Below are positions 52,201-63,000 of a stretch of 64,000 bases of DNA, one piece after another. The first letter of the stretch is position 1, and each line of letters begins with the position of its first letter. Position numbers and translations under genes: made by a program. A model generated the notes under the pieces. The model worked only from the letters and a program-made list of their open reading frames with translations, had not been told where the DNA came from and made no database searches. This DNA comes from Struthidea cinerea (Eukaryota > Chordata > Aves > Passeriformes > Corcoracidae), in the NCBI GenBank assembly GCA_013397865.1, contig VZTI01001783.1, positions 480,554 to 544,553 of the forward strand, read 5' to 3'.

Positions 52201-55200
52201 AGTGGGTGGGGAGAGAGCAGATAATAAAGAAACAAGAGAGGAGAAAAACATAAATCAATGAAGTTTAGTGGACTGCTACAAAAACACTATACTTTCAGAA
52301 TAAGGTTTATTAAATTCACGGGTCAGAGATAACAGAAAAATTATTTGAGACCTGTTGGGCACTGAAAGAAGTCAGATACAAGAGCGGAGTGAACTAATAA
52401 TTCAATGTGATTTTCAGGCATAAAAAGTTGTAAAAAATTTAAAGTAAACTGTTAAATGCTCGGTAGGGTATAAAACCTGAGCTAATTAGGGACAAAAAAA
52501 TATTTTATACAAACTTTAAGTGATCAGAGATGGTTCCATTTCAATTCATTGTTTTTTATTTGGGGGAATGCTAATAATTTATAATAGAGTCAGTCATGGC
52601 TTTAGGTTCTTCTAATCTATCTTTTCAAATGGAAATACTCACATAAATAATATTTAAAAATTGATTTCTCTCTAAGAATACTATTTGGCTTTTACTATCA
52701 GAGCAGCAGACAGACAGTGACAAATACCAATTTAGGAATATCTAGCTTTATAAATCTTGTTACCACTACGTGGATATTTAATGTAAATCAACTGTATGTA
52801 TAGAAGTGCCCAAAGAATCTATATCACTCTAGCATTAAAAATTGCAACACCAAGATGGGGATCTAAAAAAGAGATACAAAAATCCTCCTGCCTGAAAAAG
52901 GCCGTAACAATTTCTACCCAATGCCTGTTCCATCTTAGCAAACAGGCAGACAAAAACCCAAACAAACAAAAACCCAAACGAAAGAAACCAACACTCCACC
53001 TCTTACCATTTGTTCATTCTAAGCTACATAAATGGTCAGTATCAAGACTCCTTCGTCTTCACATCTTTTGTGCTTACCTCAAGCAAAGTATTATCCCAAT
53101 ATCTCTGTGCTGTAGTATGGCATAAATACACAATTCACAGAACCCTTCCAGGATTCTGTGTCATAAAGACACCACCTTTATCTGAATCCAGAAGAGAAGT
53201 GCAACACAATGTTCCAATAGGAATCCCTGTTTTCTATAACCGCAAATTACAGAATTACAGCCAGTGAGTGAAGTCAGGAGGTGACAAAGTTCAATATGCA
53301 GGGGTATGAAGAGGGCTCTTAAAAGCAAGGAGTAATATAATTTATAGAAAATCTCACATGACCTGCTATATTTCCACAAGCCATAAAAGAAATTAACCAT
53401 TCTAAAATCTATTGGAATACAGAAAAAAAAAAATCTGTTTAATTTAATCTCACTAAATTTAATTCTATAGGTTGAATGTTGATAAATACGTATTAAATCC
53501 TGAGTGAATTTTACGGAATAAAGTAATGGTATTTCCACAGGTACACTTCAACTGAAGAGAAAGAACAGGAACATATTTTTCAGTTGAAAACAGCAGCAGC
53601 TATTTAGGCCACAAACTTGCAAGAAACAACCAACCTAACATATCTCATAAAAAACCTAAACTGCCCCCCTTCCCCACTCTCTGACTCAAAACAGAAGTCT
53701 CTTTTTTTGGTATTTTTTTTAATCTCATGAATAACATAGAAAAGCAAAGGCCTATCACTTTGCTCAGAAGCTTCTCCTGTCTCACACATCTGCCTTTCGC
53801 TCTAACTATGTTGGATATGTCCTCCAAGGCTTACAGTCCATACAGCTATTAAAGAAAAACACAGAAGATTTCATGCCATAGACAAACACGTGGCTAAGAT
53901 CAGGTAACATCAACATGTACTAATTCACATGCATGAATATGCAAAAAATAATTATAAGATAAATAAGAATACCTTTTCAGATTTGCAAATAGATACTACA
54001 GTGAAAAGAGGTATTGCTATGGAAACATATACCTTTGTAAGAATTTCAAAGCTGAATTATAACTTAGAGCATTGAAAATCATCTCCTTTAATTTCTAATA
54101 TATAGTATATAACTAATTTCTCAAGCCTTAGTAAGACTCTGGCTCTGGAGATGTGCATATTTTGCCAAGACTTTTTCTGTCACTATTTCTGAGTCAATGA
54201 AGCACTTAGGTAACTTAACTGCTCCGTGCAATTCCAACCAGGAGGCTAATTCCAACAGGCTCCACTGACACAGGGCAGTACATTACAAGGAAATCTGGGG
54301 ACTCGAGAGAAAAATCAATAAATGGTCATGGAAGTATTTCCATTTCTACAGCTGATGCATACCAATAAATATTGATGCTGTCTGGGGAAATGACTTCCAT
54401 CAAACGAAGTTTCATTTTGCGTAGCCTATATCAAGCAGCTATCCACTGCCAGCAGATACTTGCAAACTGATGGCAAAAAACCAATACGGCATAGCTCAAA
54501 CCTGACTGAAGAAGAAAGAAGAACACTTACAGAATACAGAGTTCAAGCTCACACTACATATTGACACAAGAGCAAGAGATTTTGCAAGGCTTCCTTGTTC
54601 TCAAAGTGTGTATTAAGTAAGGATTTGGTATTAAGCTGCTGTGTGCTGAGTCTGTAAGCAAAATAGGTGAACTAATTATGAAGTATATTTTATGATCCAA
54701 ATCAGCCTAACTGATAAAAGCATAATAGCTTTAATCTTGGTTTCCCTATTTACATCACTGAAAATACATCATTTGCCTCCTCCCCTAAGGACAATGGCAA
54801 TCAGCTGGCACAGCAGTTCTAAAAGAGATGTATAAGGGGTAAGTACTTAGAATGAAATAGATTTAGAACAGCACAATTAAAGCCTGACTTTTTTCCCCAT
54901 TGAATAACATGGCAGGTGTGTCTGTGTCAAAATGAGTGGTAATACTAACATACAACGACACAGAATTCTAACACCAAGTCCTATTCCTCTTCTATTCATC
55001 TTAATGGATCTTAAGCCCCCAGTCAGCCCCTTAATTTCATCCAGGGGGCACTTCCAGTGTGTCATAGTCTTGTCACAACAATCAGTCGTTGAATAACATG
55101 GCAAGTGTGTCTGTGTCAAAGTGAGTGCGTAATACTAACACATTCACAATGATACAGTTCTAAGACCAAGTCGTAGTCCTGTTGTAAGGAACAGGAAGGA

Positions 55201-58200
55201 ATATTGTAAGGAATATGCACTTTAACAGGTGCATACAGTATCTCCTTCCAACTGAGGAAAAAATCCAACAATGAGCAATCTAAAACCATGGTGTGAAATA
55301 CTCAAAAAGAAAATTCACCTTTGATGAAGGTACTGCTGTGGACCCTGAAGGTGATGCATCTCTTGATGTTTTCAGTGATTGAACCGTCCTTTCTTTACCT
55401 ACAATTAAGAAAAAAATTAATGGCTGTGAAATTAAAGATGTATGTTGCAAGCATGCTTACCAGCTTAGAAAAATTGCAGTGACATTTTCTCAAGTCAGAC
55501 ATGAACCCTATCGCCCTCAATGACTACCTGACAGGAAGCTAGAGCAAGATGGGAGTCAGACTCTTCTCCCAGGCAACTAGTGAGAGGGCAAAAGAAAATG
55601 GCCGCAAGCTGTGCCAGGGAAGGTTCAGGCTGGTATCGGGAAGAATCTTTTCACTGAAAGAGTGGTTAAGCTTNGCAAAAGAAAATGGCCGCAAGCTGTG
55701 CCAGGGAAGGTTCAAATTGTATCGGGAAGAATCTTTTCACTGAAAGAGTGGTTAAGCTTTGGAACAGGCTGCCCAGCAAGGTGGTGGAGTCCCTATCCCT
55801 GGAGGTGCTCAAGAAATGACTGGACATGGCATTTAGTGCCATGGTCTAGTTGACAGGCTGGTGTTTGGTCAAAGGTTGGACTTGATCTTGGAGGTCTTTT
55901 CCAACCTTAATGATTCTATGATGCTACAATATCTACATACTCCATCATCTGATAAATATTGGTAACAATTTTTTCTCTTCCCAAGGAGAGAAGAGATATA
56001 GCTGTGTCATTTCACGCATTTAAGAAAACCCACTGTCCTTTTTCCCAACATTAACTGAAAGGGTGTATCAGTATGATACCGCAAGATGATGTGACTTCAC
56101 TTTTTAATATTCCTGCAATAATATAAACAGCTGAAATATTAGACACCAGTCAATCACTCAGGGAACCCAGGCAGTGCATGAACTGGTTTAGCAGGCCACA
56201 GTATGTTGAAGAGACCTGCCATGGGAAATCGTCCCGTTTTGTGTCAGCCACAGAGTAGGTGCTCTTTGTAAGATCAGAGTCTTTCTTATAAAGGTTAAAA
56301 TTGGCAAAATGTCAAATCAAATTCACAGCGCTAATCACAATCTGTACATAGTCTTGCCACAGACCAGTTACAGGCAGCCCAAAGCAACACAACTGGTTGC
56401 AGTGTAAACTACTAGTTTTCAAGCTGTGGTCCACAGATTACATCTAAGGGATCTGCAGAAGGGAAGTACAACAAGCAAACATGTTGTCAGTAGGCCTAAA
56501 TTAACCAGATTATTCACACTCGCTGGGAAACAGTTGACTGTTCACAGATGAAACACAATGTAAACTTACCTTGGCTTCCATTAAATTTTCATTGATAAAT
56601 TCAATTGATAAAGGGATTAATTAAAAAGTCTATCAAATACTTACAAAAATTGGGATAGAAATTATTTTGGTAGAACTATAAATGTGATTGTACATTGTGG
56701 CTTTAAATATGGCTTTAATTTAACAAATCAAAGCAAAGAGCAGACATGGTATCTCACTCTGAAGAGCTGAGCTGTTGTCCTTTTTTTTATTCAATGCCAT
56801 AAAATACTGTATGGTGTATTTTAAAATACTTACACAAAAATGCAGGGAAAAGTCTGTGCAAAATGCATGCCTTTAACAACAGGAAATGTTCAAGAGGTAT
56901 GTGAAAGGTTGGTCTTCAACTCTTTCACCACGGTTTCATAACATATATAGAGTGTAGGTTTAACACAAAGCAAACATCAAAACCTGCTCGTCTACGCACA
57001 CCGTTGGTGGCAAGTGAGTTTCTGCTGTAATGTTACTAATCCACGCAAAAATCTTCACAGCTACGGATGGGTCTTTCAAAAATGCAAATGAAAAGAGGTG
57101 GGAATGTTACTCTGGCAAAATCAAACATTCTAAATTGCACTTTAAACCTTAATTTGAAGATGATGCTAAATGAAGAGCCTACTTAAAACCATAGTAATCA
57201 GCCTTATTTAAGAATTTCTTGTAGACGTAAAACAAAAGAAATAGACCTTTAACGGGAAAAAAAAGCTTTTAAACAGGAAACAGTAAATGGAAAAGCTATG
57301 AAAAATAAAAAAAGTTCCAATAAATAAAAAGTATATGTCAAAACTAAAATCAAGAAGATAGAGATAACCATGTTTTTATTCTGTCACACTCCCCAAAGCA
57401 CAGAACGTCTCCCTTGTCACCACTAAGTAACATAAGTTTTGCTCCTGTGATACCTGCTTTTCAGCCCCATAGATGAGCCACCTTCTTTTAAATATAAGGA
57501 CTACTCCAACTCTGCCTCCCAGTGCCTCCTTTGTCAGACTGGGTTCTTTAAAGATTATCTCAACTGAATGGATTATATGCTGGCACCTGAACAGATGAAA
57601 TGAGCTGATACAAATGGCAGACAATTATTCAAAGTTAAGCAAAGAGAAAAAACACCATTTAATTTGAAGACATTAGGCCATTTATTTTCAGAATGTGTGT
57701 GGCTATTTTGAGCCCCAAAGCCCTACCTGTGAAATTAAACATGACACTCTCCAAGCACCACTACTTGCTTTTTTGCATCTCCTCAGCATGACCCCTACTG
57801 ACTCCACTCTGCTGACCCCTTACTGCCTGGCCCCGTGAAGGAATACAATCCTGCTTCTTTTCGTGCTCTCCATCACAGATGAATGCTTGTCCTTTCCATT
57901 AGCCCCTTCCCTCCCTTTACCAAGCTTCTTCACGTCCCTACAGTTTTCTTCGTTTAAATTCTGTATTTATCTTCATGTATGAAGGGCTGTAGAGCATGGG
58001 ATATTCCTTCTGCAGTGGAAGTCATGTGGCCAAACCAATTCAGACAGCATGATTTTAAACAGCATCATAATATTTTAGAAAGATGCCATGTTGCAAATTC
58101 CACATGAAATAGTATATACTTTGCATGTTGTAAATCCACTTAAGTACCCACTAAAACGTACTGCTGACATATATGAGATGTCCCACTTGATGTTCCTTTT

Positions 58201-60014
58201 AAATATGCAATACATGAGCTTACCTAAGGCAAATCGCATTCAAAAATTATTCTAAAAGTATTATTTAAACCATTTATACCTTGCAAATAGGTATTTTAAT
58301 TCAGTCATCTATAGGTACATTTTAGTAGACCTCTTTTCCAGGGAAAGGAATAAAGAAATAGTCCAGTGTACAACACATCTGGTCTCTTAAAACTGATCTA
58401 AAGGTGATTAGGAAAGGTATTTAACCAGGCAAACAGGAAAAAATATCAAAAACCATAGACCTAGATGTAAGCTCCTCTCTTGACCAGCATCTTTTCTGGT
58501 TTGTGAATATATCTGCTTCTACATCACTACCCCCACTATTGTCTGAGTAATTCTAACAATATACTATATACATATATGATCAAAGTCAGCTCAAAATAAA
58601 AAAAAGCCATGAAACATTCCAAAATTTTGTATGGTTTCTCACAACATTGTTTTCTTGTCCCCAGTAATTACAAGCTGCACACCTACAAGACTTACAGAAA
58701 ATGAACTATCTTATTTTTTTCTTCTTCTCCTACACTTAGAGGAATTTATGTTCACTGAGTATTGCTACAAAATTTTAAAAGCACTGTAATGCCCAAATAG
58801 AAAGACCATCTGTACTCTGCAAGGAGTGAAATGATTCCTCAGTATTTAAATGATGTTAACTAAACTACAGAGATCTTTTCTGGCAAGAAGTGCTACATAA
58901 TGGTTCAGTGTCACTCTGGAAACACAATGTGACTCTCAGTGAGTAAAAAAAAAAATCTAATTACTTTTTAAAAAGCTGCCAAAATGAACAGTAGGTTTGC
59001 ATAGTTCACTAGAAAGCATTTGCAGAAAGGGAAATTAAATCAGATTAATTTACATAAGCTGTACAAACAGAGTGTCTAAGATTGTAGTACACTAAAAAAA
59101 GAAATTTTTTTTTTCCCAAAATTATCTAAATATGAAAAACTCAAATATTTTCAAAACAGATGATTCATTAGACTTCATTAGGAGCTAAGGTTTTAAACAT
59201 TAGGAGCGAAGCTTTTAAAAGTCAGAATGGACTAAACTCAGATATGCTTCACATTTCTTTGAGAAGAGCAAGATCTGAGCAGTTTTGACATTGAAATGTA
59301 AGTGCTAAAAAACAATCAGTTTAAAAGCCTAGTAAAATTTGGAGAAAATGCAACAAGTAGCAGTATGTTCTTTCATTTCTCCATTTTTTTAATCCCTCTT
59401 TATTCCTGGTTGCGGGAAGAAATGTCTTCATCTGCTGTAGATGAAGCAAAGTTTCTTGTCAGGGAATCCAATGAAGAACATAAAGAAGTAACAGGAGTCG
59501 ATGCTAAAAAGAACATAAAATACTAGAAAAAGCTGTGCAGCTGAAACTCCTACAGTCAGTCTAGACCTGATACCAAAATAACACCTACAATCTCCCACAT
59601 GAAATACATAAGGGAACAGAGAGTACAATGAAACAACCAGAGCAGACAACACACAGATGGTACAAAATGTCAGTTTTTCCCATTGTAAAAAAGAGCATGT
59701 AAGGAAAAAAGGCTTATACAGTTTCACCTCACTAACCAGTTTGCATCATTAATCCAGCATTACCTTGCTGAGAAGAAATATTTCTTTTATGTAAAGATGA
59801 CATACTTCTGCTATGCTGGTGGAAAGGATAGGCTTTGCTTCTTTCAGGAGAGTAGCTCCTGCTGCTGACACTAGAGCCAGATCTGCTGTGCGGAGAATCC
59901 CTTCGGCTCCCTGGCGATTCCCTGAAGAAAGGAGAGTCCCTCTTATGAGGGGATCGATCTCTCACATAATGAGAGGAATAGAAGCTTCTTCTTCTGAAGC
60001 CATCTCTGACGTCC
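22087..60014 (-). CDS. PPHLN1: PPHLN1 (periphilin-1), 3' half, partial
   Basis: Five minus-strand exons (60014-59764, 55398-55319, 52041-51922, 49359-49219, 22296-22087) join in phase into about 267 C-terminal residues and a stop. Recognised blocks include DGFRRRSFYSSHY, RDSPHSRSGSSVSSRSYSPE, LSEKELAEAASKWAAEK, SKAIATKTKEIEQ and the helical end VYRQDCETFGMVVKML. Known role: periphilin is a nuclear, RNA-associated subunit of the HUSH complex with TASOR and MPHOSPH8. HUSH recruits SETDB1 to deposit H3K9me3 on retroelements and intronless integrated DNA. The arginine/serine-rich region here is disordered and promotes condensates; the C-terminal helices mediate self-association and TASOR binding. 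The N-terminal exons (MWSEGRYEYERIP region) were looked for in 60,015-64,000 and not found, so they lie beyond the window. All junctions are GT-AG. Confidence 0.95.
23384..23446. repeat. A/C-rich low-complexity tract
   Basis: About 60 bases are almost only A and C on the plus strand (U and G in the PPHLN1 transcript). This is the first of several similar tracts in this intron. Confidence 0.6.
24340..24835 (+). mobile_element. Candidate endogenous retrovirus solo LTR (ERV-K-like)
   Basis: The stretch has the layout of an LTR in plus orientation, antisense to PPHLN1. It starts TGTTATGTAAGATTATCAC, which resembles avian class II LTR starts, and has an AATAAA at 24715-24720. A U5-like segment follows with pyrimidine-rich and CG-containing sequence unlike the surrounding AT-rich intron. 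Possible CA ends are at 24802 and 24835; no clean target-site duplication was found, so the borders are approximate. No primer-binding site or viral coding frame follows, which fits a solo LTR. It could instead be another bird repeat. Confidence 0.4.
33863..34045. mobile_element. Candidate hAT-like MITE (MER5-like)
   Basis: This is a 183-bp block with imperfect terminal inverted repeats. The left end is CAGCGATTACCAA and the right end, read inward, is CAGTGATTTTCAA, followed inside by a CTGTGGTTCC-type segment. This resembles the short non-autonomous hAT/Charlie elements (about 190 bp). The expected 8-bp target duplication is only partly readable (GTCTT on both sides), which fits an old insertion. 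It carries no coding capacity. Confidence 0.45.
34632..35207 (-). mobile_element. CR1 LINE 3' fragment, minus strand
   Basis: The 3' tail 8-mers appear reversed at 34632-34647 (AGAATCACAGAATCAT). Reading leftward to rightward the copy shows the inverse of typical CR1 3' sequence, including the inverse of the TCCAGAGAAGGGC and CCCAGTTCTGGGC-type blocks. It ends near 35207, about 575 bases from the tail, so it is strongly 5'-truncated. It lies in the same direction as PPHLN1 inside its last intron. Confidence 0.88.
36249..36421. repeat. A/C-only low-complexity tract
   Basis: About 170 bases contain almost no G and few T on the plus strand, including a C-run near 36336. In the PPHLN1 pre-mRNA this would read as U/G only. 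It has no regular repeat unit. Confidence 0.75.
41543..41661. repeat. A/C-only low-complexity tract
   Basis: About 120 bases are almost only A and C, with a CAACAA run, of the same kind as the tract at 36249. It lies about 120 bases before a possible pyrimidine stretch but has no coding sense. Confidence 0.7.
46260..46416 (+). mobile_element. Worn CR1 3' fragment
   Basis: The order of blocks follows a CR1 3' end: an ACAGGCTGTCCAGG-like block, a TCCTTCACTGGAAATATGCA block, a CCTGATCTAAGGTCCTGTTT block, then GCAACCTAGATGTTTC. It is much diverged, and the terminal 8-mers are hard to see. The call rests on block order only. Confidence 0.4.
49219..49359 (-). CDS. PPHLN1: PPHLN1 coding exon, AGSSAPLY...KTKEIEQ
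   Basis: The exon has 47 codons in phase 0 at both ends, with acceptor TTTTAAG and donor CAG then GTGAGT. It begins AGSSAPLYIEQTEETEANLT and ends SKAIATKTKEIEQ. The acidic first half is less conserved than the SKAIA-KTKEIEQ end, which matches human closely. Confidence 0.95.
49360..51921 (-). other. PPHLN1: PPHLN1 intron, no gene seen
   Basis: This is AT-rich intron DNA. A short segment near 51,500 (TGTCATGGCTTGAAACAGAA) looks like the start of an avian LTR but could not be followed to an end. An A/C patch occurs at about 51,025-51,050. Confidence 0.6.
51922..52041 (-). CDS. PPHLN1: PPHLN1 coding exon, ALEKSNRLSEKELAEAASKW...
   Basis: The exon has 40 codons in phase 0 at both ends, with acceptor TGTACAG and donor GTAAGA. 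The block LSEKELAEAASKWAAEK is the strongest match to human periphilin, and SNLPEITEYD closes the exon. The segment is predicted helical and begins the C-terminal conserved region. Confidence 0.96.
52042..55318 (-). other. PPHLN1: PPHLN1 intron with a partial local duplication
   Basis: This intron holds an A/C tract at about 52948-52990 and a pair of similar 92-95-bp blocks at 54900-54991 and 55089-55183. No gene is supported; the open frame at 53161-53538 (-) has no recognisable feature. Confidence 0.6.
54900..55183. repeat. Direct repeat, two 92-95-bp copies with 189-bp period
   Basis: Both copies start TTGAATAACATGGCA and share the GTGTGTCTGTGTCAAA and TAATACTAACA blocks. The starts are 189 bases apart and about 97 bases of unrelated sequence lie between the copies. 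They differ at many positions, so this is an old event. Confidence 0.8.
55319..55398 (-). CDS. PPHLN1: PPHLN1 coding exon, (G)KERTVQSLKTSRD...
   Basis: The exon has 80 bases: two bases complete a Gly codon begun in the exon at 59764, then 26 codons KERTVQSLKTSRDASPSGST through VPSSK. It matches human KERPVQSLKTSRDTSPSSGS. The acceptor is TTGTAG and the donor AAG then GTGAAT. Confidence 0.93.
55399..59398 (-). other. PPHLN1: PPHLN1 intron sequence with a CR1 copy
   Basis: This is the main part of the intron between the KERTVQS exon and the SRSYSPE exon (it runs to 59763 when the optional exon is skipped). It contains the CR1 with the N at 55505-55923. A phrase similar to old hAT repeats (TTTTCAAGCTGTGGTCC) occurs at about 56417 without a matching partner end. 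Confidence 0.6.
55505..55923 (+). mobile_element. CR1 LINE 3' end interrupted by an N and a duplication
   Basis: This is a typical CR1 3' end: CTTCTCCCAGGCAACTAGTG, the CTGAAAGAGTGGTTAAGC block, GGAACAGGCTGCCCAG, the GGTTGGACTTGATCTTGGAG block and a TGATTCTATGATG tail. The segment 55588-55673 is repeated at 55675-55759, with the single ambiguous base N at 55674 exactly between the copies. Without the extra copy the element is a normal 5'-truncated CR1. It is antisense to PPHLN1. Confidence 0.9.
59399..59503 (-). other. PPHLN1: Candidate alternative terminal exon of PPHLN1
   Basis: On the minus strand, a pyrimidine-rich acceptor (TTCTTTTTAG) is followed from 59503 by two bases that complete the split codon left by the upstream exon (G plus CA gives Ala). 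Then come 33 codons reading STPVTSLCSSLDSLTRNFAS, continuing STADEDISSRNQE, and then TAA (59400-59402). The composition (Ser/Thr/Asp, no rare residues) looks coding. The stop lies inside an AATAAA hexamer (59399-59404). It would give a periphilin lacking the TASOR-binding C-terminal helices. No donor follows the NQE codons, so it is not a simple cassette exon. It is not confirmed by any transcript. Confidence 0.45.
59764..60014 (-). CDS. PPHLN1: PPHLN1 coding exon, RS-rich region
   Basis: The exon has 251 bases: one base completes a codon from the upstream exon (probably Arg), then 83 codons, then one base of a Gly codon. It reads DVRDGFRRRSFYSSHYVRDR, RESPGSRRDSPHSRSGSSVS, SRSYSPERSKAYPFHQHSRS and ends HKRNISSQQ. 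The RSP/SRS dipeptides make it an SR-like low-complexity region of the kind that supports RNA association and phase separation in human periphilin. The part after FHQ is unlike the human RKSVRPGASYKRQNEGNPER stretch I recall. The donor is CAAG then GTAATG. Confidence 0.95.
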
Positions 60015-63000
60015 CTTGGAAAACAACAGAAAAATAAAAGTAACTTGGTTATTCTTCCAATGTTTATGGAACAGCATATATACAATGGCAACATTTCACA
60101 CCTGGTAAATACAAATAGGTTAGCTGTCATCTGCAGAACATAGCCAAAATCTTCAGTGTTGTTAAGACTACTAGGCAGTGAATGAAAAACAAATTTAAAA
60201 AGTAAAAAGAAAGAAAAAGAAAAGAAAAGGTAGTTTTTTCAGACTTCATTTTTTCAGTTTTCATTGAAACTAATTCCTTTCTATCTCTTGATAATACAGC
60301 TAAAATGTACGAAAAAGACACTGAAGAAATGAGAACTCACAATTTTTTCCAGATTCAGTACACTTACTCTGGAAATTAAGCCTTGATTTACAATAGCTAA
60401 AAATGCATATGAAAATACTGCTTACACTATTTGACATTTTTCAGCTATGTTTTTCTCTTATTTTCAAGGGACTATATCCCTCATTTGATTTCACACACCT
60501 TGCTACACAAAATATCACTGAGGGATTTCATCTTATATCCAGCAAAGACAACAAGAAATACCCAGAATATCTATTCTCATGCCTATTAATCCACCCAAGG
60601 TCAAATCTTGAATGAAAATATGAAGACTTATATCTCCTAAATAGGTTTCTCACAACACACAGTATTAATTTTGAACTTCAATGTAAAATGTCACAGACGC
60701 AACTGATTTAAAACCATAATCTAATAAACATCAAAACTTTCTACTAAATTTAAATACTGTTACTCCAGACCATGGTTCAAACGTGTTGGTTATTTGCAAA
60801 TTGTATTAATATACACGTATGTGTAAAGGTAAAAAAAAAACCCTAGTATCATTTCAAACTTGTCCTAAAGAATCTCAGAGCTAAAGAACATACAAGCCAA
60901 CCGAGTCTAGACTTGTCACTTTTGCCTTGGTCAGAAGATGCATTGGTAAGAGTAGCAAGTACTTCTCAGCTTCTCCACAAAAATCTCTGAGATTTAATAG
61001 CACTTCTAGTAAATCAGAATGTATCTTCTCTCCTATTTCTCATCAGAGTCCAGTGTTTTAAACAGGGGAATGTCTCACAAAAATCTGGTGGTCTCATTTA
61101 GCACAATGCAGCTATAGCTAATTTTATGTTGATGGAGAGGAAGAAAAGATGTACAATTCCTACAGCATGGTACAGGCCCATATTTGTGACAGGTAACAAA
61201 CGATTTCAGTGTGCCAAAGGTTTCTTGGACTACAGAAGCTACAAAGGTAGCACCACAAAACAAGAACCCTGTGACACTGATGTGATTTACACAGTGCAGA
61301 TTTACTTTTTGCATGGAAAGCACATCTTCATTACATGTATGAACATTTTATGTAGCAACAGACATGAAGTCTAAGTCCAGGCTTGAAGAATACTAGATTA
61401 GCTCAGCATTGAACTGCTTCTTCTAGCTAAGTGGGGGGTTATTTATACATATTGATCAAATATTTATCAGGAATGAGTTAGGTAGAGCCTACTTTTCCTT
61501 CCATTTCCTTCTTAATCTCTCTCTTTAAATAATGTTATTTATTTTTAAAGCACAAGCCTTCAGGCAGACCAGTACACCACTTTTATGTGCAAAACACACT
61601 TTTATGACCACATTATTAAACCCTCGTATACAGAGAACTTTATTAAGGAAATGTTTACAGAGCCCCAGCTATTGCACACGTATAATAAATGCCGTAATAT
61701 CCATGTAAGAATTAAAAAAACCCCATAATTGAAACGCACTTTTAAACAGGAAAACATTTGAAAGCCTTATTCTACAATAATATTATGCACCATAAAGTAG
61801 AATATCACTTTCAATTTTTGCATTTTCATTTCATCACTCCATGTTAATTCTTAATTGGACCATATCTCATACAGAACATTCAAGCCATTAACTATATTAA
61901 ATCTGTTTCGGACAGTATAGCAACAGCACAGCATTTCTGATGTTTTCCATTAATGTAATGCACTGAACAGAACAAAGTAAGTATTGTTTTACAGTTATTT
62001 TTTTCCTTAAATACTTAAGCTAACATACAACTGCAATTTGGTAATGAAGGCTCCAATTCAGCAAAGCAGTTAAGCACATGCTTCAGATTCCAACACATAC
62101 TCAAAAGGTTTATTGAGCAGGGACAATATCTAATAGAGATGCAAAATTTTGTGCTCAGCTGTAACTTTAAAATAGAGCTACTACCCTTAATAACAAATAC
62201 AGAATCAATCCCTTTTATATAGCATCCCTCAAATCTTTATATTTTGTATTCATAATTCACATTTAATCCTGAAAGCACAATTTTATTCTCTCAGCAGTGT
62301 TGCAACAGGAAGCAGTATCATTGTTAACCTCGATGAAACCCGACCATTAAGTTCTCACTAAAGCTGAAAGTCTGGGATGAGCTTCTGAAATGTTACAAAA
62401 AGAGCCATACTGTGATATATCATTCACCAAGGGCAACTGGGGGAAGAGCACAAGCCTGACAGCTATTTCAGTTCATCATCAGTTCCAGTTTCCTCAAGGA
62501 TAAAACACAACTGCAGAATAGACAAAGGTATGATTTTCTGCACAGCAGAAAACAGAGGGAATACAACGCTGGGGAGATTTTCAGCTGCCTATGGATCAGA
62601 AACAACAAAGTGGTATAGCTTAAGCTCTGTGAAACAAAGATTAACACAAACCACTGTGTCAGTTTTATACCTTAAGAGTACTTAAAGGTAAAATTAAATC
62701 ATTTCCTAGAAGAGAAATGCCTGGGAATAGAGAGGTACTTGGATATATGAAGCACATCACATGCAATAAAGGAAAAAGCTTTACTGTAAGAGGACTCTTA
62801 GATCACTCTCATTGAATTTGTGCTACTGGGCAACAGCCTACAATACTTCGTGCTCACTATTCTCTGGGACTTCTATGTCCCAATACATTCATCTTTTCAA
62901 TTAGAACATTAATCTACATTATGGTCCAGTCATAGTGGACATCACTCTCAGTTTTGACACCGAGCTGAAGACTGGCAACAAAGCAGCATACTGCTGTGGA

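Noticed and set aside
56400..56545. Second hAT-like element starting TTTTCAAGCTGTGGTCC
   Set aside because: No matching inverted end could be found within about 200 bases.
59302..59526. Plus-strand frame reading REEMSSSAVDEAKFLVRESN
   Set aside because: It looks coding but is the antisense of the candidate PPHLN1 exon, which has a proper acceptor and matching phase on the minus strand; the plus frame lacks a suitable splice setting.
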